A program made the position numbers and the translations under genes. Under the pieces are notes generated by a model. It was given only the letters and a program-made list of their open reading frames with translations, was not told the origin of the DNA and made no database searches. A stretch of 41,701 nucleotides of DNA from Phycisphaerales bacterium (GTDB lineage: Bacteria; Planctomycetota; Phycisphaerae; Phycisphaerales; SM1A02), in NCBI GenBank assembly GCA_009692015.1, contig SIAB01000003.1, forward strand, positions 1 to 41,701. Direction: 5' to 3'. Positions 35,627-41,701 of the stretch are shown one piece after another (positions within the stretch are counted from its first letter, which is position 1; every line of letters begins with the position of its first letter).

Positions 35627-36007
35627 TTAATCCCAGCGAAAGACGCCCTTGCGCCAAGCGTAGATGTACGCGATCACACTCGTGCCGACGAAAAATGCGA
35701 TGCGCGCGAAGAAGAGAAACGCTTCGGCGCTGCGTGGTTCGAGTTGGGCAAATGTGACTGCCCACGGGTAGAGAAAGACGATTTCGACGTCGAAGACAAG
35801 AAAGGTCATCGCCATCACATAAAAGCGAACGTTGAATCGCTTCTTGGTCGTGCCGATGGGATCCATCCCAGATTCGTATGCGAGCCCTTTGACTGCGCTC
35901 TCAACCTTTGGACCCAGCAGCGAACTCGCCACGATATTGATAATCGCAAAGCCGATCGCCATTACAAAGATCAGAACGACTGGAAGGTAGGAACCGATGG
36001 TGCCCAT
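35627..36007 (-). CDS. nuoA: NADH-quinone oxidoreductase subunit A (isolated)
   Basis: This 126-residue protein has three membrane helices (about 8-32, 65-87, 95-118) and the family signature YESGMDPIGTTKKRFNVRFYV followed by FLVFDVEIVFLYPW. NuoA is a small membrane subunit of complex I at the junction of the membrane and peripheral arms. Elsewhere it heads the nuo operon; here it stands alone, convergent with GH95 and divergent from the SMR pair. TAGACT lies 9 nt before the ATG. Length and conserved acids are complete, so it looks functional. Confidence 0.95.
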   Translation of the reverse strand: MGTIGSYLPVVLIFVMAIGFAIINIVASSLLGPKVESAVKGLAYESGMDPIGTTKKRFNVRFYVMAMTFLVFDVEIVFLYPWAVTFAQLEPRSAEAFLFFARIAFFVGTSVIAYIYAWRKGVFRWD

Positions 36008-36016
36008 AGGTGGCGA

Positions 36017-36022
36017 AGTCTA
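36017..36022 (-). promoter_or_regulatory. -10-like box for nuoA
   Basis: TAGACT lies 9 nt before the ATG at 36007, in the 38-bp gap shared with the divergent SMR promoter. Confidence 0.4.
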
Positions 36023-36033
36023 GCGATCCTCGC

Positions 36034-36039
36034 CATAAT
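36034..36039 (+). promoter_or_regulatory. -10 element for the SMR pair (leaderless type)
   Basis: CATAAT is followed by 6 nt and the ATG at 36046. This is the same hexamer and spacing as at 1553-1558. Confidence 0.5.
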
Positions 36040-36045
36040 CGGGCG

Positions 36046-36402
36046 ATGGCGTGGACACAACTCTTCTTCGCTGCGCTCTTCGAGGTGGCGTGGGCGATTG
36101 GCATCACATTCACCGATGGGTTCACAAAGCTCTGGCCATCGCTCGGAGTCGTCGTCGCTACGCTCGCAAGCTTCGCGCTGCTCGCGCTCGCGCTTCGCCG
36201 CATCGCGTTGGGCACCGCATACGCAGTCTGGTCGGGCATCGGTGCGGCGGGCACGGCATTGTGCGGCGCACTGCTGCTTGGCGAGCCGCTGACATTCTGG
36301 CGCGTGGTCTCGCTCTGCGCGATCATCGCGGGAGTACTCGGGCTCAAACTTCTGCATGATCCCACGCCAACACCAGCGCCTGCGAAGGTCGAGCCTTCAT
36401 AG
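36046..36402 (+). CDS. Small multidrug resistance family transporter, Gdx/SugE type
   Basis: This 118-residue protein has four membrane helices. The essential Glu13 is in place, and Trp16, Ser42, Tyr59 and Trp62 also fall at the positions conserved in guanidinium exporters of the Gdx (formerly SugE) group. It probably exports guanidinium in exchange for protons as part of a dimer. Positive charges lie mainly in loop 2 (LRRIALG) and the C-terminal tail, which predicts both ends inside. It is directly followed, with no spacer, by a second SMR gene of opposite charge pattern. ATG 36046 is chosen because earlier in-frame codons would overlap the promoter. Confidence 0.88.
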   Translation: MAWTQLFFAALFEVAWAIGITFTDGFTKLWPSLGVVVATLASFALLALALRRIALGTAYAVWSGIGAAGTALCGALLLGEPLTFWRVVSLCAIIAGVLGLKLLHDPTPTPAPAKVEPS

Positions 36403-36729
36403 ATGGACCAGCTCGCCTGGATCGCACTCTTGGGCGCGGGTTGCTGCGAAGTGCTCGCAACGACCTGCATCAAACTCAGCGATGGGATGCGTCTAGTGCG
36501 ATGGCTCGTCGGATTTGTGGCCACGATGTGCGGCAGCCTCTATCTCTTGAGCGTCGCGGTGCATGAGATTCCAATTGGCACGGCGTACGCCGTTTGGACG
36601 GGCATCGGAGCAGTTGGGACCGCCGCCGCAGGAATGTGGGCGTTCGGCGAGTCGAAGGCTGCGGCGCGCATCGCGTGTTTGCTGCTGATCATCGCGGGAG
36701 TAGTGGGGTTGAGAGTTTCCGCCGGATAG
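36403..36729 (+). CDS. Small multidrug resistance family transporter, second subunit
   Basis: This 108-residue protein has four membrane helices. The membrane Glu is at position 16 (GCCEVLA), and GTAYAVWTGIGAVG forms the third helix core. Positive residues sit in loop 1 (CIKLSDGMRLVRW) and loop 3 (ESKAAAR), so both ends are predicted outside, opposite to its partner. Adjacent SMR genes with opposite bias, such as YkkC/YkkD, form antiparallel heterodimers. Its ATG begins at the base after the stop of the first gene. Confidence 0.87.
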   Translation: MDQLAWIALLGAGCCEVLATTCIKLSDGMRLVRWLVGFVATMCGSLYLLSVAVHEIPIGTAYAVWTGIGAVGTAAAGMWAFGESKAAARIACLLLIIAGVVGLRVSAG

Positions 36730-36741
36730 TCGCGAGGTCGC

Positions 36742-36747
36742 TACTAT
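36742..36747 (+). promoter_or_regulatory. -10-like box for tRNA-Pro
   Basis: TACTAT lies 12 bp before the first base of the tRNA. I see no good -35. Confidence 0.35.
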
Positions 36748-36759
36748 GCTCCTCCCTCA

Positions 36760-36834
36760 CGGGGCGTAGCTCAGCTTGGCTAGAGCGCCTGCTTTGGGAG
36801 CAGGAAGTCGTCGGTTCAAATCCGGCCGCCCCGA
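36760..36834 (+). tRNA. tRNA-Pro (anticodon UGG)
   Basis: The 75-nt cloverleaf has a 7-bp acceptor stem (CGGGGCG with CGCCCCG). The first pair is C1-G72, as is typical for bacterial tRNA-Pro. The anticodon arm is CCTGC-TTTGGGA-GCAGG and the T arm is GTCGG-TTCAAAT-CCGGC. The discriminator base is A and CCA is not encoded. Confidence 0.95.
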
Positions 36835-36841
36835 TTCATCT

Positions 36842-36878
36842 CGCCCAACCAGAAGCACCCCTTCTGTTTGGGCGTTTT
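36842..36878 (+). terminator. Intrinsic terminator after tRNA-Pro
   Basis: CGCCCAA pairs with TTGGGCG and CAGAAG with CTTCTG around a 5-nt loop, with one mismatch. Four T residues follow. It lies 7 bp after the tRNA and ends its transcript. Confidence 0.8.
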
Positions 36879-36953
36879 CGTTGGGGCGGGGGGGTCGCCG
36901 CGATGAGCAGCCACGATTGAGATGTTTGGAGATGTTTCACCAATACCCGCCCC

Positions 36954-36959
36954 TACTCT
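36954..36959 (+). promoter_or_regulatory. -10 element for the chorismate mutase/prephenate dehydrogenase gene (leaderless type)
   Basis: TACTCT is followed by 7 nt and the ATG at 36967. It lies inside the coding frame that would start at 36922, which argues against that earlier start. Confidence 0.5.
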
Positions 36960-36966
36960 GCGCGCG

Positions 36967-38043
36967 ATGCCCGACGACAATCTTGACGCAGTGCGCGAAC
37001 GCATCCGACAGATCGACATCGATCTCATCGCACGCGCCGCAGAGCGACTCGCTCTGGTGAAGCAAGTCGGCGATATCAAGCGCCGCCTCAACCTTCCAAC
37101 CGTCGATTACGCGCACGAACACGCCGTGCTCGCCCGCGCGCGCGCGGCAGCGATTGAACATCGCCTCGATCCGCGCATCGCCGAAGATCTGCTTGCCCGG
37201 CTCATTCGCGCATCGGTGGGGGCGCAAGAAGATGATCGACTTCGTTTCTCAGGCGCCGGCGCGGGAAAGTGTGCGGTCATCGTCGGCGGAGCAGGTCGCA
37301 TGGGACGCTGGATCGCCCAGTTTCTTTCCGCCCAAGGTTTCGCAACGGGTGCCCTCGATCCTGCGGGCACTGCCGAAGAAAATGCGTGGGCGCGCGGCGC
37401 GCTCGCTAGTGCTGATCTCGTGGTGATGGCCGCATCGCCAGGAGTCACCGCGCATCTTTACACAGAGTGGACAGCATCACCTCCGCGCGGCGTCGTCGTT
37501 GACATCGCGAGCATCAAGACTCCGCTGCTCGAGCCCATTCGCGCCCTGCAGCGCGGCGGGTGTTGCGTGGGGTCGATCCATCCAATGTTTGGACCGTCGG
37601 TCGCGCTTCTGCGCGATGCGGATGTTGTGGTCTGCGATACGGGTGATGCCCGCGCAATGGCAATGGTTGAGCAACTCTTCACCCCAACGACTGCTCGCAT
37701 CGTGCGCATGCCGCTCGCCGATCACGACCGCGCCATGGCAGACTTGTTGAGTCTCGCGCACGCCACCGCAATTGCATTTGCCGTTGCGCTTCCAGCGACG
37801 CAACAGCCGGTGCGCAGCACGACGTTTCGCGCGCTTGAGTCGCTTGCGGCCGCGGTCGTGCGCGAGAGTCCTGATGTTTACTACGAGATTCAGGCGAAGA
37901 ATCCCTACTCGGCGCAAGCGGTTGAGCGGTTGCGCGACGCACTGTCGCGGCTCGTTAGTGCGATATCCAATCACGACAGCGCCGCCTTCGCTCGACTGCT
38001 CGAAGAGGGAAAGTCGCGTTCCTCGCAGAGTGCTACGAGTTGA
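36967..38043 (+). CDS. tyrA: Bifunctional chorismate mutase/prephenate dehydrogenase (T-protein)
   Basis: This 358-residue protein aligns with E. coli TyrA in order. The AroQ chorismate mutase helix bundle occupies about 4-85 (LDAVRERIRQID, ERLALVKQVGDIKRRL). The NAD-binding prephenate dehydrogenase domain begins at about 98 (CAVIVGGAGRMGRW), with VVDIASIKTPLL and the active-site IHPMFGPSVALL near 200. It converts chorismate to prephenate and then to 4-hydroxyphenylpyruvate for tyrosine. The start at 36967 follows the promoter box and leaves a full mutase domain. The last 11 bp overlap the end of the convergent TPR gene. Confidence 0.9.
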   Translation: MPDDNLDAVRERIRQIDIDLIARAAERLALVKQVGDIKRRLNLPTVDYAHEHAVLARARAAAIEHRLDPRIAEDLLARLIRASVGAQEDDRLRFSGAGAGKCAVIVGGAGRMGRWIAQFLSAQGFATGALDPAGTAEENAWARGALASADLVVMAASPGVTAHLYTEWTASPPRGVVVDIASIKTPLLEPIRALQRGGCCVGSIHPMFGPSVALLRDADVVVCDTGDARAMAMVEQLFTPTTARIVRMPLADHDRAMADLLSLAHATAIAFAVALPATQQPVRSTTFRALESLAAAVVRESPDVYYEIQAKNPYSAQAVERLRDALSRLVSAISNHDSAAFARLLEEGKSRSSQSATS

Positions 38044-40120
38044 TCGCGCGCGCTCGAGCGAATGCGTCAGAGTCGTGCGCCTCGGGGTAGAGCACGAGGC
38101 GCGAGTTCATCATGAGCTGCGCGGCACGCTCGCGATGTTGGTTCGCGGCCGCCGAGTTGTTGCGGACCGATTCGACGCGTGAGATCCAGTGCAACGCTTC
38201 GATGTTGGCGCCCTCATGACGGAGTGCGAACAAAAGACTGATCGCGGCGTTGTCGAGGTCGCCACTCCAGGCAAGTGCTGCACCCAAAATGCAGTGCGCC
38301 TCAGCGGCCGTCTGTGAGACTTCAAGCGCATCGAGGGCGCGTTCGATCGCGTTCTCAAAATCTCCTTGCACGAGTGCGACGCGGGCGAGTCCAATATGCG
38401 CCGCGGGTTGACGCGCGTCATGTTTCTTCGCCACTTCAAAGTGCGCGATCGCCTGCGCGTGGCGTCCTGCCAAGACCAGCGCTGTGCCGAGTCCAGCTTC
38501 AAGTTGTGGACGGCCTTTCGCGGCAGCGATGATCAAGGTCAATTGCGCATCGAACTCGGCAATCGCCGCTGAATCTGCCCCGCGCGCCGACTGGGCGAGT
38601 AACGCCGCAAGCAGCAAACGGGCATCTAGGCACTCCGAGTCGTGCGCGATCAGAGTGCGCAACACGCTCGTGGCGCCATCCAAGTGAAACTGCGCCCCGA
38701 GACAGCGCGCCAGACAGAGCACATAGCGGGGGTCAGTCGGTCGTTGGTCGACGAGGCGTTGAAACGTGACTGCTCCTTCATTGAATCGTTGCCGCGACAT
38801 CTGCACGACGCCGAGATTAAAGAGACTCTCGCGCCGCACGAGATCGAGTTGTCCTTGCACGTCGGCGGGCAGCGCCGCCATGTATCCAAGGTCGATCAAC
38901 TGCGTGATCGCATCCGCCGCTTCGTAGGTATTCAGACGCGCTTCGGCGGGATGCAGTCCGCTGTTGCCTTCGACTTCTTCCCACGACGCGATGCGCGGTG
39001 GGATGGTCGACTGGGTGAGTGACTCACTGAGTACGCGCCCATCCATATCTTCACCCGCTGCGAGTCCAAAGAGGGCGAGGGCAGTCGGCGCAATGTCGAG
39101 GATGATCGGAAGTGCAGGGGATGATCCCGCGCGAATGCCACCCCCCGACATCACAAGAACTCCAAGTGGACGGTGCCAACTCGATTCGAGTTCGGCGCGC
39201 CGTTCTGGCGCAAGATCGGCGAGCACGGGTCGCAAATGATCGCTGTGAAATCCGTGGTCAGAGAGCAATATCAGGGTCGTGTCGGGTCCTGCCGCGGCGA
39301 GTAAATCGCGCAGGGCTTGGTCGTGCCATTCGTACACAGCGTCCATCACTCCGCTGTACTGGCGAAGTTCGCGCTCGCTGACGTGTGCCATGCGCGGCGG
39401 AACAAACTGCATGAAATGATGACCAACGGTGTCGATCGCGTCGAAGAAGACCATCCCACACTGCCACTGCGCATCATTGCGAAGTGCATCGCAGGCGATC
39501 GCGCGAATACTCGTTGCGTACGCCATCAACTTGCAGAGGGTTGCGACACGCGCGCTGGTGCGTCCGATGGTGTCGGCGCTCGGCAAGAGTGCGCGCAGTG
39601 TCTCAGCAGGAAAGTTTGCGGCGCGTTGTCGAAGCGCCGCAACACGCTCGCGACGAAGTGCTGGCGATACCGATCCGTCAACAAGTGGCCACGGGCTGGT
39701 GGCAGCAGATGGCTCTCCCTCTTGCAAGAGATTCGAGACGACTCCACCGACAATCGGTTCGGCAGGATGCGATGCGTACCAACCGACTGTGTGCGTGCGA
39801 ATTCCAGATTGTGACAGGATGTTCCAGAGTGCTTTACCAGAGCGCGAGGTGCTTGTCGCGACTTGCAATCCAGAGCCGTCGGCCTTTGGTTCGACGAAGT
39901 TCAGAATGCCATGTTTGTCAGCGGTTTTGCCAGTTGTGATAGATGTCCAGAGCAGTGGAGAGAGCTTTGGTTCGAGTGTGCGTAGATCGGCGCGTACTCC
40001 GGCGTCGATGGCAGCCTTGAGGGTCGGCATCCGCCCAGCGGCGATGAGTCGATCGATGATGATCCAATCGGCGGCATCCCATCCCACTACGAGTAGTCGC
40101 CGAGTCGGTGCGAGCGTCAT
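38033..40120 (-). CDS. Alkaline phosphatase superfamily (type I phosphodiesterase-like) protein with C-terminal TPRs
   Basis: This 695-residue protein has an N-terminal phosphodiesterase/sulfatase-fold domain (about 7-420). Metal ligands are Asp15 in VGWDAADW, the nucleophile Thr59 in LLWTSITTGK, Asp/His in FFDAIDTVGHHF and the SDHGFHSDH motif. Tetratricopeptide repeats follow (about 440-690; GLARVALVQGDFENAIERAL). It probably hydrolyses a phosphodiester or nucleotide pyrophosphate, with the TPRs binding partners. No signal peptide is seen, although members are often exported. EboF proteins belong to the same superfamily, but this one is 30 kb from the ebo genes. The start at 40120 follows TACGAT by 6 nt. 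Confidence 0.85.
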   Translation of the reverse strand: MTLAPTRRLLVVGWDAADWIIIDRLIAAGRMPTLKAAIDAGVRADLRTLEPKLSPLLWTSITTGKTADKHGILNFVEPKADGSGLQVATSTSRSGKALWNILSQSGIRTHTVGWYASHPAEPIVGGVVSNLLQEGEPSAATSPWPLVDGSVSPALRRERVAALRQRAANFPAETLRALLPSADTIGRTSARVATLCKLMAYATSIRAIACDALRNDAQWQCGMVFFDAIDTVGHHFMQFVPPRMAHVSERELRQYSGVMDAVYEWHDQALRDLLAAAGPDTTLILLSDHGFHSDHLRPVLADLAPERRAELESSWHRPLGVLVMSGGGIRAGSSPALPIILDIAPTALALFGLAAGEDMDGRVLSESLTQSTIPPRIASWEEVEGNSGLHPAEARLNTYEAADAITQLIDLGYMAALPADVQGQLDLVRRESLFNLGVVQMSRQRFNEGAVTFQRLVDQRPTDPRYVLCLARCLGAQFHLDGATSVLRTLIAHDSECLDARLLLAALLAQSARGADSAAIAEFDAQLTLIIAAAKGRPQLEAGLGTALVLAGRHAQAIAHFEVAKKHDARQPAAHIGLARVALVQGDFENAIERALDALEVSQTAAEAHCILGAALAWSGDLDNAAISLLFALRHEGANIEALHWISRVESVRNNSAAANQHRERAAQLMMNSRLVLYPEAHDSDAFARARAINS

Positions 40121-40126
40121 GAACTG

Positions 40127-40132
40127 ATCGTA
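40127..40132 (-). promoter_or_regulatory. -10 element for the TPR phosphodiesterase-like gene (leaderless type)
   Basis: TACGAT is followed by 6 nt and the ATG at 40120. It lies in the 37-bp gap after the DUF899 stop. Confidence 0.5.
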
Positions 40133-40157
40133 CTGAAGGGGATGTGGCGCGCTACCG

Positions 40158-40742
40158 TCACGCGAGCGGCTTGTGTGGGCTCCACTCCTTGTGACCATCG
40201 GCAAAGAGTTCGAAGAGTGGCCAGATGCTGCAGAACTGATCGCCTGGACCGAAGAACGCGCTGCTCACGCGGGCGATTGATCCGTCGGCACTGCGGTGAA
40301 ACGAACTCACGCCCGGATATCGCGAATCAGGTTTCGGTTCGTACCCCATATCGAGATTGAAACTTGTGCCGCCATCGCTGACAACCGGGTAGTTCCATCC
40401 GCGCAGTGCGATCTGCGCCGTGAGCGACTCGGGCGAGTCTAGGGATGCCAACACGAACGCACAGCGTTGGGCAAGGTGTCGGGCGAAGCCTATGAATCCA
40501 TCTGCCCACAGTGCACAGTGTTGGCAGCGCTCTCCCATGTTGTGCACGATCAACATGTCGTCGTGCGCGCCGAAGAGTTGCGAGAGTTTGACAGTCGATC
40601 CATCAGGACGGCGAAAGTCGTAGTCGTGCACTGGTGCCGCGGCGATCTTCATGCGCAGCGCGCGGCGCTCGGCTTGGAGTGCTTTGAGTTCTTCGTCGAT
40701 TGCTTTGGCGCGGGCGATGTGGGGGCTTTGGGCAGTGGTCAT
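40158..40742 (-). CDS. DUF899 thioredoxin-like family protein
   Basis: This 194-residue protein has an N-terminal coiled helix (about 8-36) and a thioredoxin-like fold with Cys73-x-x-Cys76 (GERCQHCALWADGF). The block SAFFGPGDQFCSIWPLF near the C-terminus is typical of DUF899 proteins. They are presumed redox proteins; no substrate is known. The CxxC pair here favours an active disulfide. The start at 40742 is supported by TACCAT 6 nt upstream; the open frame to 40847 is rejected. It is divergent from fpg. Confidence 0.82.
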   Translation of the reverse strand: MTTAQSPHIARAKAIDEELKALQAERRALRMKIAAAPVHDYDFRRPDGSTVKLSQLFGAHDDMLIVHNMGERCQHCALWADGFIGFARHLAQRCAFVLASLDSPESLTAQIALRGWNYPVVSDGGTSFNLDMGYEPKPDSRYPGVSSFHRSADGSIARVSSAFFGPGDQFCSIWPLFELFADGHKEWSPHKPLA

Positions 40743-40748
40743 TCGGGC

Positions 40749-40754
40749 ATGGTA
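40749..40754 (-). promoter_or_regulatory. -10 element for the DUF899 gene (leaderless type)
   Basis: TACCAT is followed by 6 nt and the ATG at 40742. Confidence 0.5.
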
Positions 40755-40852
40755 CAAGCGGATTCGCCCGTGTTTCTGTGAAGGGGCGACCGACTCGCGC
40801 GCGATCGCGCCCGAAGCGATGACCCCGATCGCCGCCGCCCATCCCATCCAGT

Positions 40853-40858
40853 TACCCT
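40853..40858 (+). promoter_or_regulatory. -10 element for fpg (leaderless type)
   Basis: TACCCT is followed by 7 nt and the GTG at 40866. No ribosome site is present. Confidence 0.5.
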
Positions 40859-40865
40859 CTTTCGC

Positions 40866-41701
40866 GTGCCAGAACTACCAGAGGTCGAGACGATGCGGCG
40901 AGAATGCGAGCGCAAACTCGTGGGTCGAATGCTGGGTCGTATCACTGTTGCGCCAGGATCTGCGCGGCAACTCGTCGGCGAGTGTCGGGAGTGGTCGAGT
41001 CTGCGCGGACAGCGCGTTCGCGCGCTTGAGCGCCACGGCAAGTGGCTGCTCATGAGACTGCACAGCGGCGTGACCGTGGCGATCCATCCTCGCATGTCGG
41101 GACGGCTGCTGGTGTGCAATCCAACCGAACTCGCGCGGTTGGCCCCGCATGCCCGCGTTGTCATGCGCCTCGACAACGGTCGACTCGCTGTGCTGAACGA
41201 TGCGCGTCGGTTCGGCCGAGTGTTGCAATTGCCCGTTGGCACTAATCAGCCCCAACGGACGGGGCCAGATGCCATGAAGATTTCTCGCGCTTCGTTTGCC
41301 GCGGCGCTGACATCTACCTCACGCAGCGTCAAGGCGGCGTTGTTGGATCAGGTGCTGTTGGCCGGAGTCGGCAACATTTATGCCGACGAGATGTTGTGGA
41401 TGGCGCAAGTTCATCCCGGTGGGAGGGCCGACGCGCTCACCCACGCGCAATCCGGAGAACTTCACAAAGCAATGGGACGGGTGCTACGCGGCGCAATTGT
41501 CCGCAGTGGCACGAGCTTCGACGCGGGATATGAAGGCGGGCGCAATCAGCACCAACGGACGGGGCCAGATGCCATAAAGATTTCTCGCGCTTCGTTTGCG
41601 GCGGCGCTGACATCTACCTCACGCAGCGTCAAGGCGGCGTTGTTGGATCAGGTGCTGTTGGCCGGAGTCGGCAACATTTATGCCGACGAGATGTTGTGGA
41701 T
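40866..41701 (+). CDS. mutM: Formamidopyrimidine-DNA glycosylase, with in-frame duplicated segment (runs off the window)
   Basis: The GTG-started protein begins PELPEVETMRR, with the catalytic Pro1/Glu2. It continues with HGKWLL (the Lys57 equivalent), IHPRMSGRL, LNDARRFGRV and the H2TH region LLAGVGNIYADEMLW. It removes oxidised purines such as 8-oxoguanine from DNA. After GTSFDAGYEGGRNQHQ, where the C-terminal zinc finger should follow, the frame instead re-enters the RTGPDA segment. A 158-nt stretch then repeats exactly 300 nt (100 codons) after its first copy, and the frame stays open to the edge. If real, the protein has two H2TH domains; if an assembly error, the true C-terminus is missing here. 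The zinc finger is not seen. Confidence 0.87.
   Translation, partial: MPELPEVETMRRECERKLVGRMLGRITVAPGSARQLVGECREWSSLRGQRVRALERHGKWLLMRLHSGVTVAIHPRMSGRLLVCNPTELARLAPHARVVMRLDNGRLAVLNDARRFGRVLQLPVGTNQPQRTGPDAMKISRASFAAALTSTSRSVKAALLDQVLLAGVGNIYADEMLWMAQVHPGGRADALTHAQSGELHKAMGRVLRGAIVRSGTSFDAGYEGGRNQHQRTGPDAIKISRASFAAALTSTSRSVKAALLDQVLLAGVGNIYADEMLW
41244..41401 (+). repeat. Tandem repeat copy 1 within fpg
   Basis: This 158-nt stretch recurs 300 nt downstream with three mismatches (41251 C/A, 41276 G/A, 41300 C/G). It codes the linker and H2TH region in its normal context. Confidence 0.95.
41544..41701 (+). repeat. Tandem repeat copy 2 within fpg, cut by the window end
   Basis: This is the second copy, in the same reading frame and offset by exactly 300 nt. 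One mismatch changes Met to Ile, one is silent and one changes Pro to His (the NQPQ/NQHQ site at the junction). It replaces the expected zinc-finger coding sequence. Confidence 0.95.

Noticed and set aside
36008-36045. Guanidine riboswitch before the SMR pair
   Set aside because: Only 38 bp separate the divergent genes and the box-to-start distance leaves no leader RNA.
36922-36966. Earlier ATG at 36922 for tyrA
   Set aside because: The chorismate mutase domain starts after 36967, and a promoter box with leaderless spacing lies between the two ATGs.
38033-40120. TPR phosphodiesterase-like protein as EboF
   Set aside because: It shares only the superfamily, has a long TPR tail and lies about 30 kb from the other ebo genes.

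Overview
The window is a gene-dense bacterial chromosome segment of roughly 60% G+C, judged by eye. It holds about 35 protein genes and one tRNA. I see no insertion sequence, CRISPR array, rRNA or phage gene. The mix suggests a Planctomycetota genome, probably class Phycisphaerae. It includes multi-heme cytochrome c with a PA14 domain, a sorbosone-dehydrogenase-like propeller, GH95 fucosidase, M28-PDZ peptidase, an alkaline-phosphatase-superfamily protein with TPRs and a full leucine-type catabolic set. This placement is inference from gene families, not from a marker gene.

Layout. (1) Positions 1-9598, mostly minus strand: parts of an ebo (metabolite traffic) cluster. eboD, a small unknown gene and eboB lie at the right end and eboE at the left edge. 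Between them sit a plus-strand membrane gene, a SIMPL protein, a five-heme lipoprotein cytochrome with a beta-propeller partner, and a class I glutamine amidotransferase that overlaps eboE. (2) 9639-23168, minus strand: a 13-kb run for branched-chain amino acid and acyl-CoA breakdown. It has three crotonases, a long-chain-type acyl-CoA dehydrogenase, leucine dehydrogenase, a membrane protein, gamma-glutamyltransferase, and E1-alpha, E1-beta and E2 of a 2-oxoacid dehydrogenase. A TrmH-family methyltransferase and an HtrA protease follow, and a clear intrinsic terminator closes the run. (3) 23226-27926, plus strand: a tightly overlapping operon of histidine phosphatase, MgtE, a Cache-HAMP-SpoIIE phosphatase and a zinc-ribbon methyltransferase. 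It converges on gcvP (27917-30856, minus). (4) 30907-35577, plus: secreted M28 peptidase and GH95 glycosidase. (5) 35627-36834: an isolated nuoA (minus), a pair of SMR transporters (plus) and tRNA-Pro(UGG) with a terminator. (6) 36967 to the end: chorismate mutase/prephenate dehydrogenase, the TPR phosphodiesterase-like protein, a DUF899 protein, and formamidopyrimidine-DNA glycosylase. The glycosylase carries a 300-bp in-frame tandem repeat that runs off the window.

The most striking global pattern is regulatory. At least eleven likely first genes, plus one operon-internal gene, have a -10-like hexamer (TANNNT or CATAAT/GACAAT) only 6 or 7 nt before the start codon and usually no Shine-Dalgarno sequence. 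Four more have one at 9-10 nt. This is what widespread leaderless transcription looks like. It also helped choose several starts. Most long ORFs on the other strand are codon-bias shadows and are omitted.
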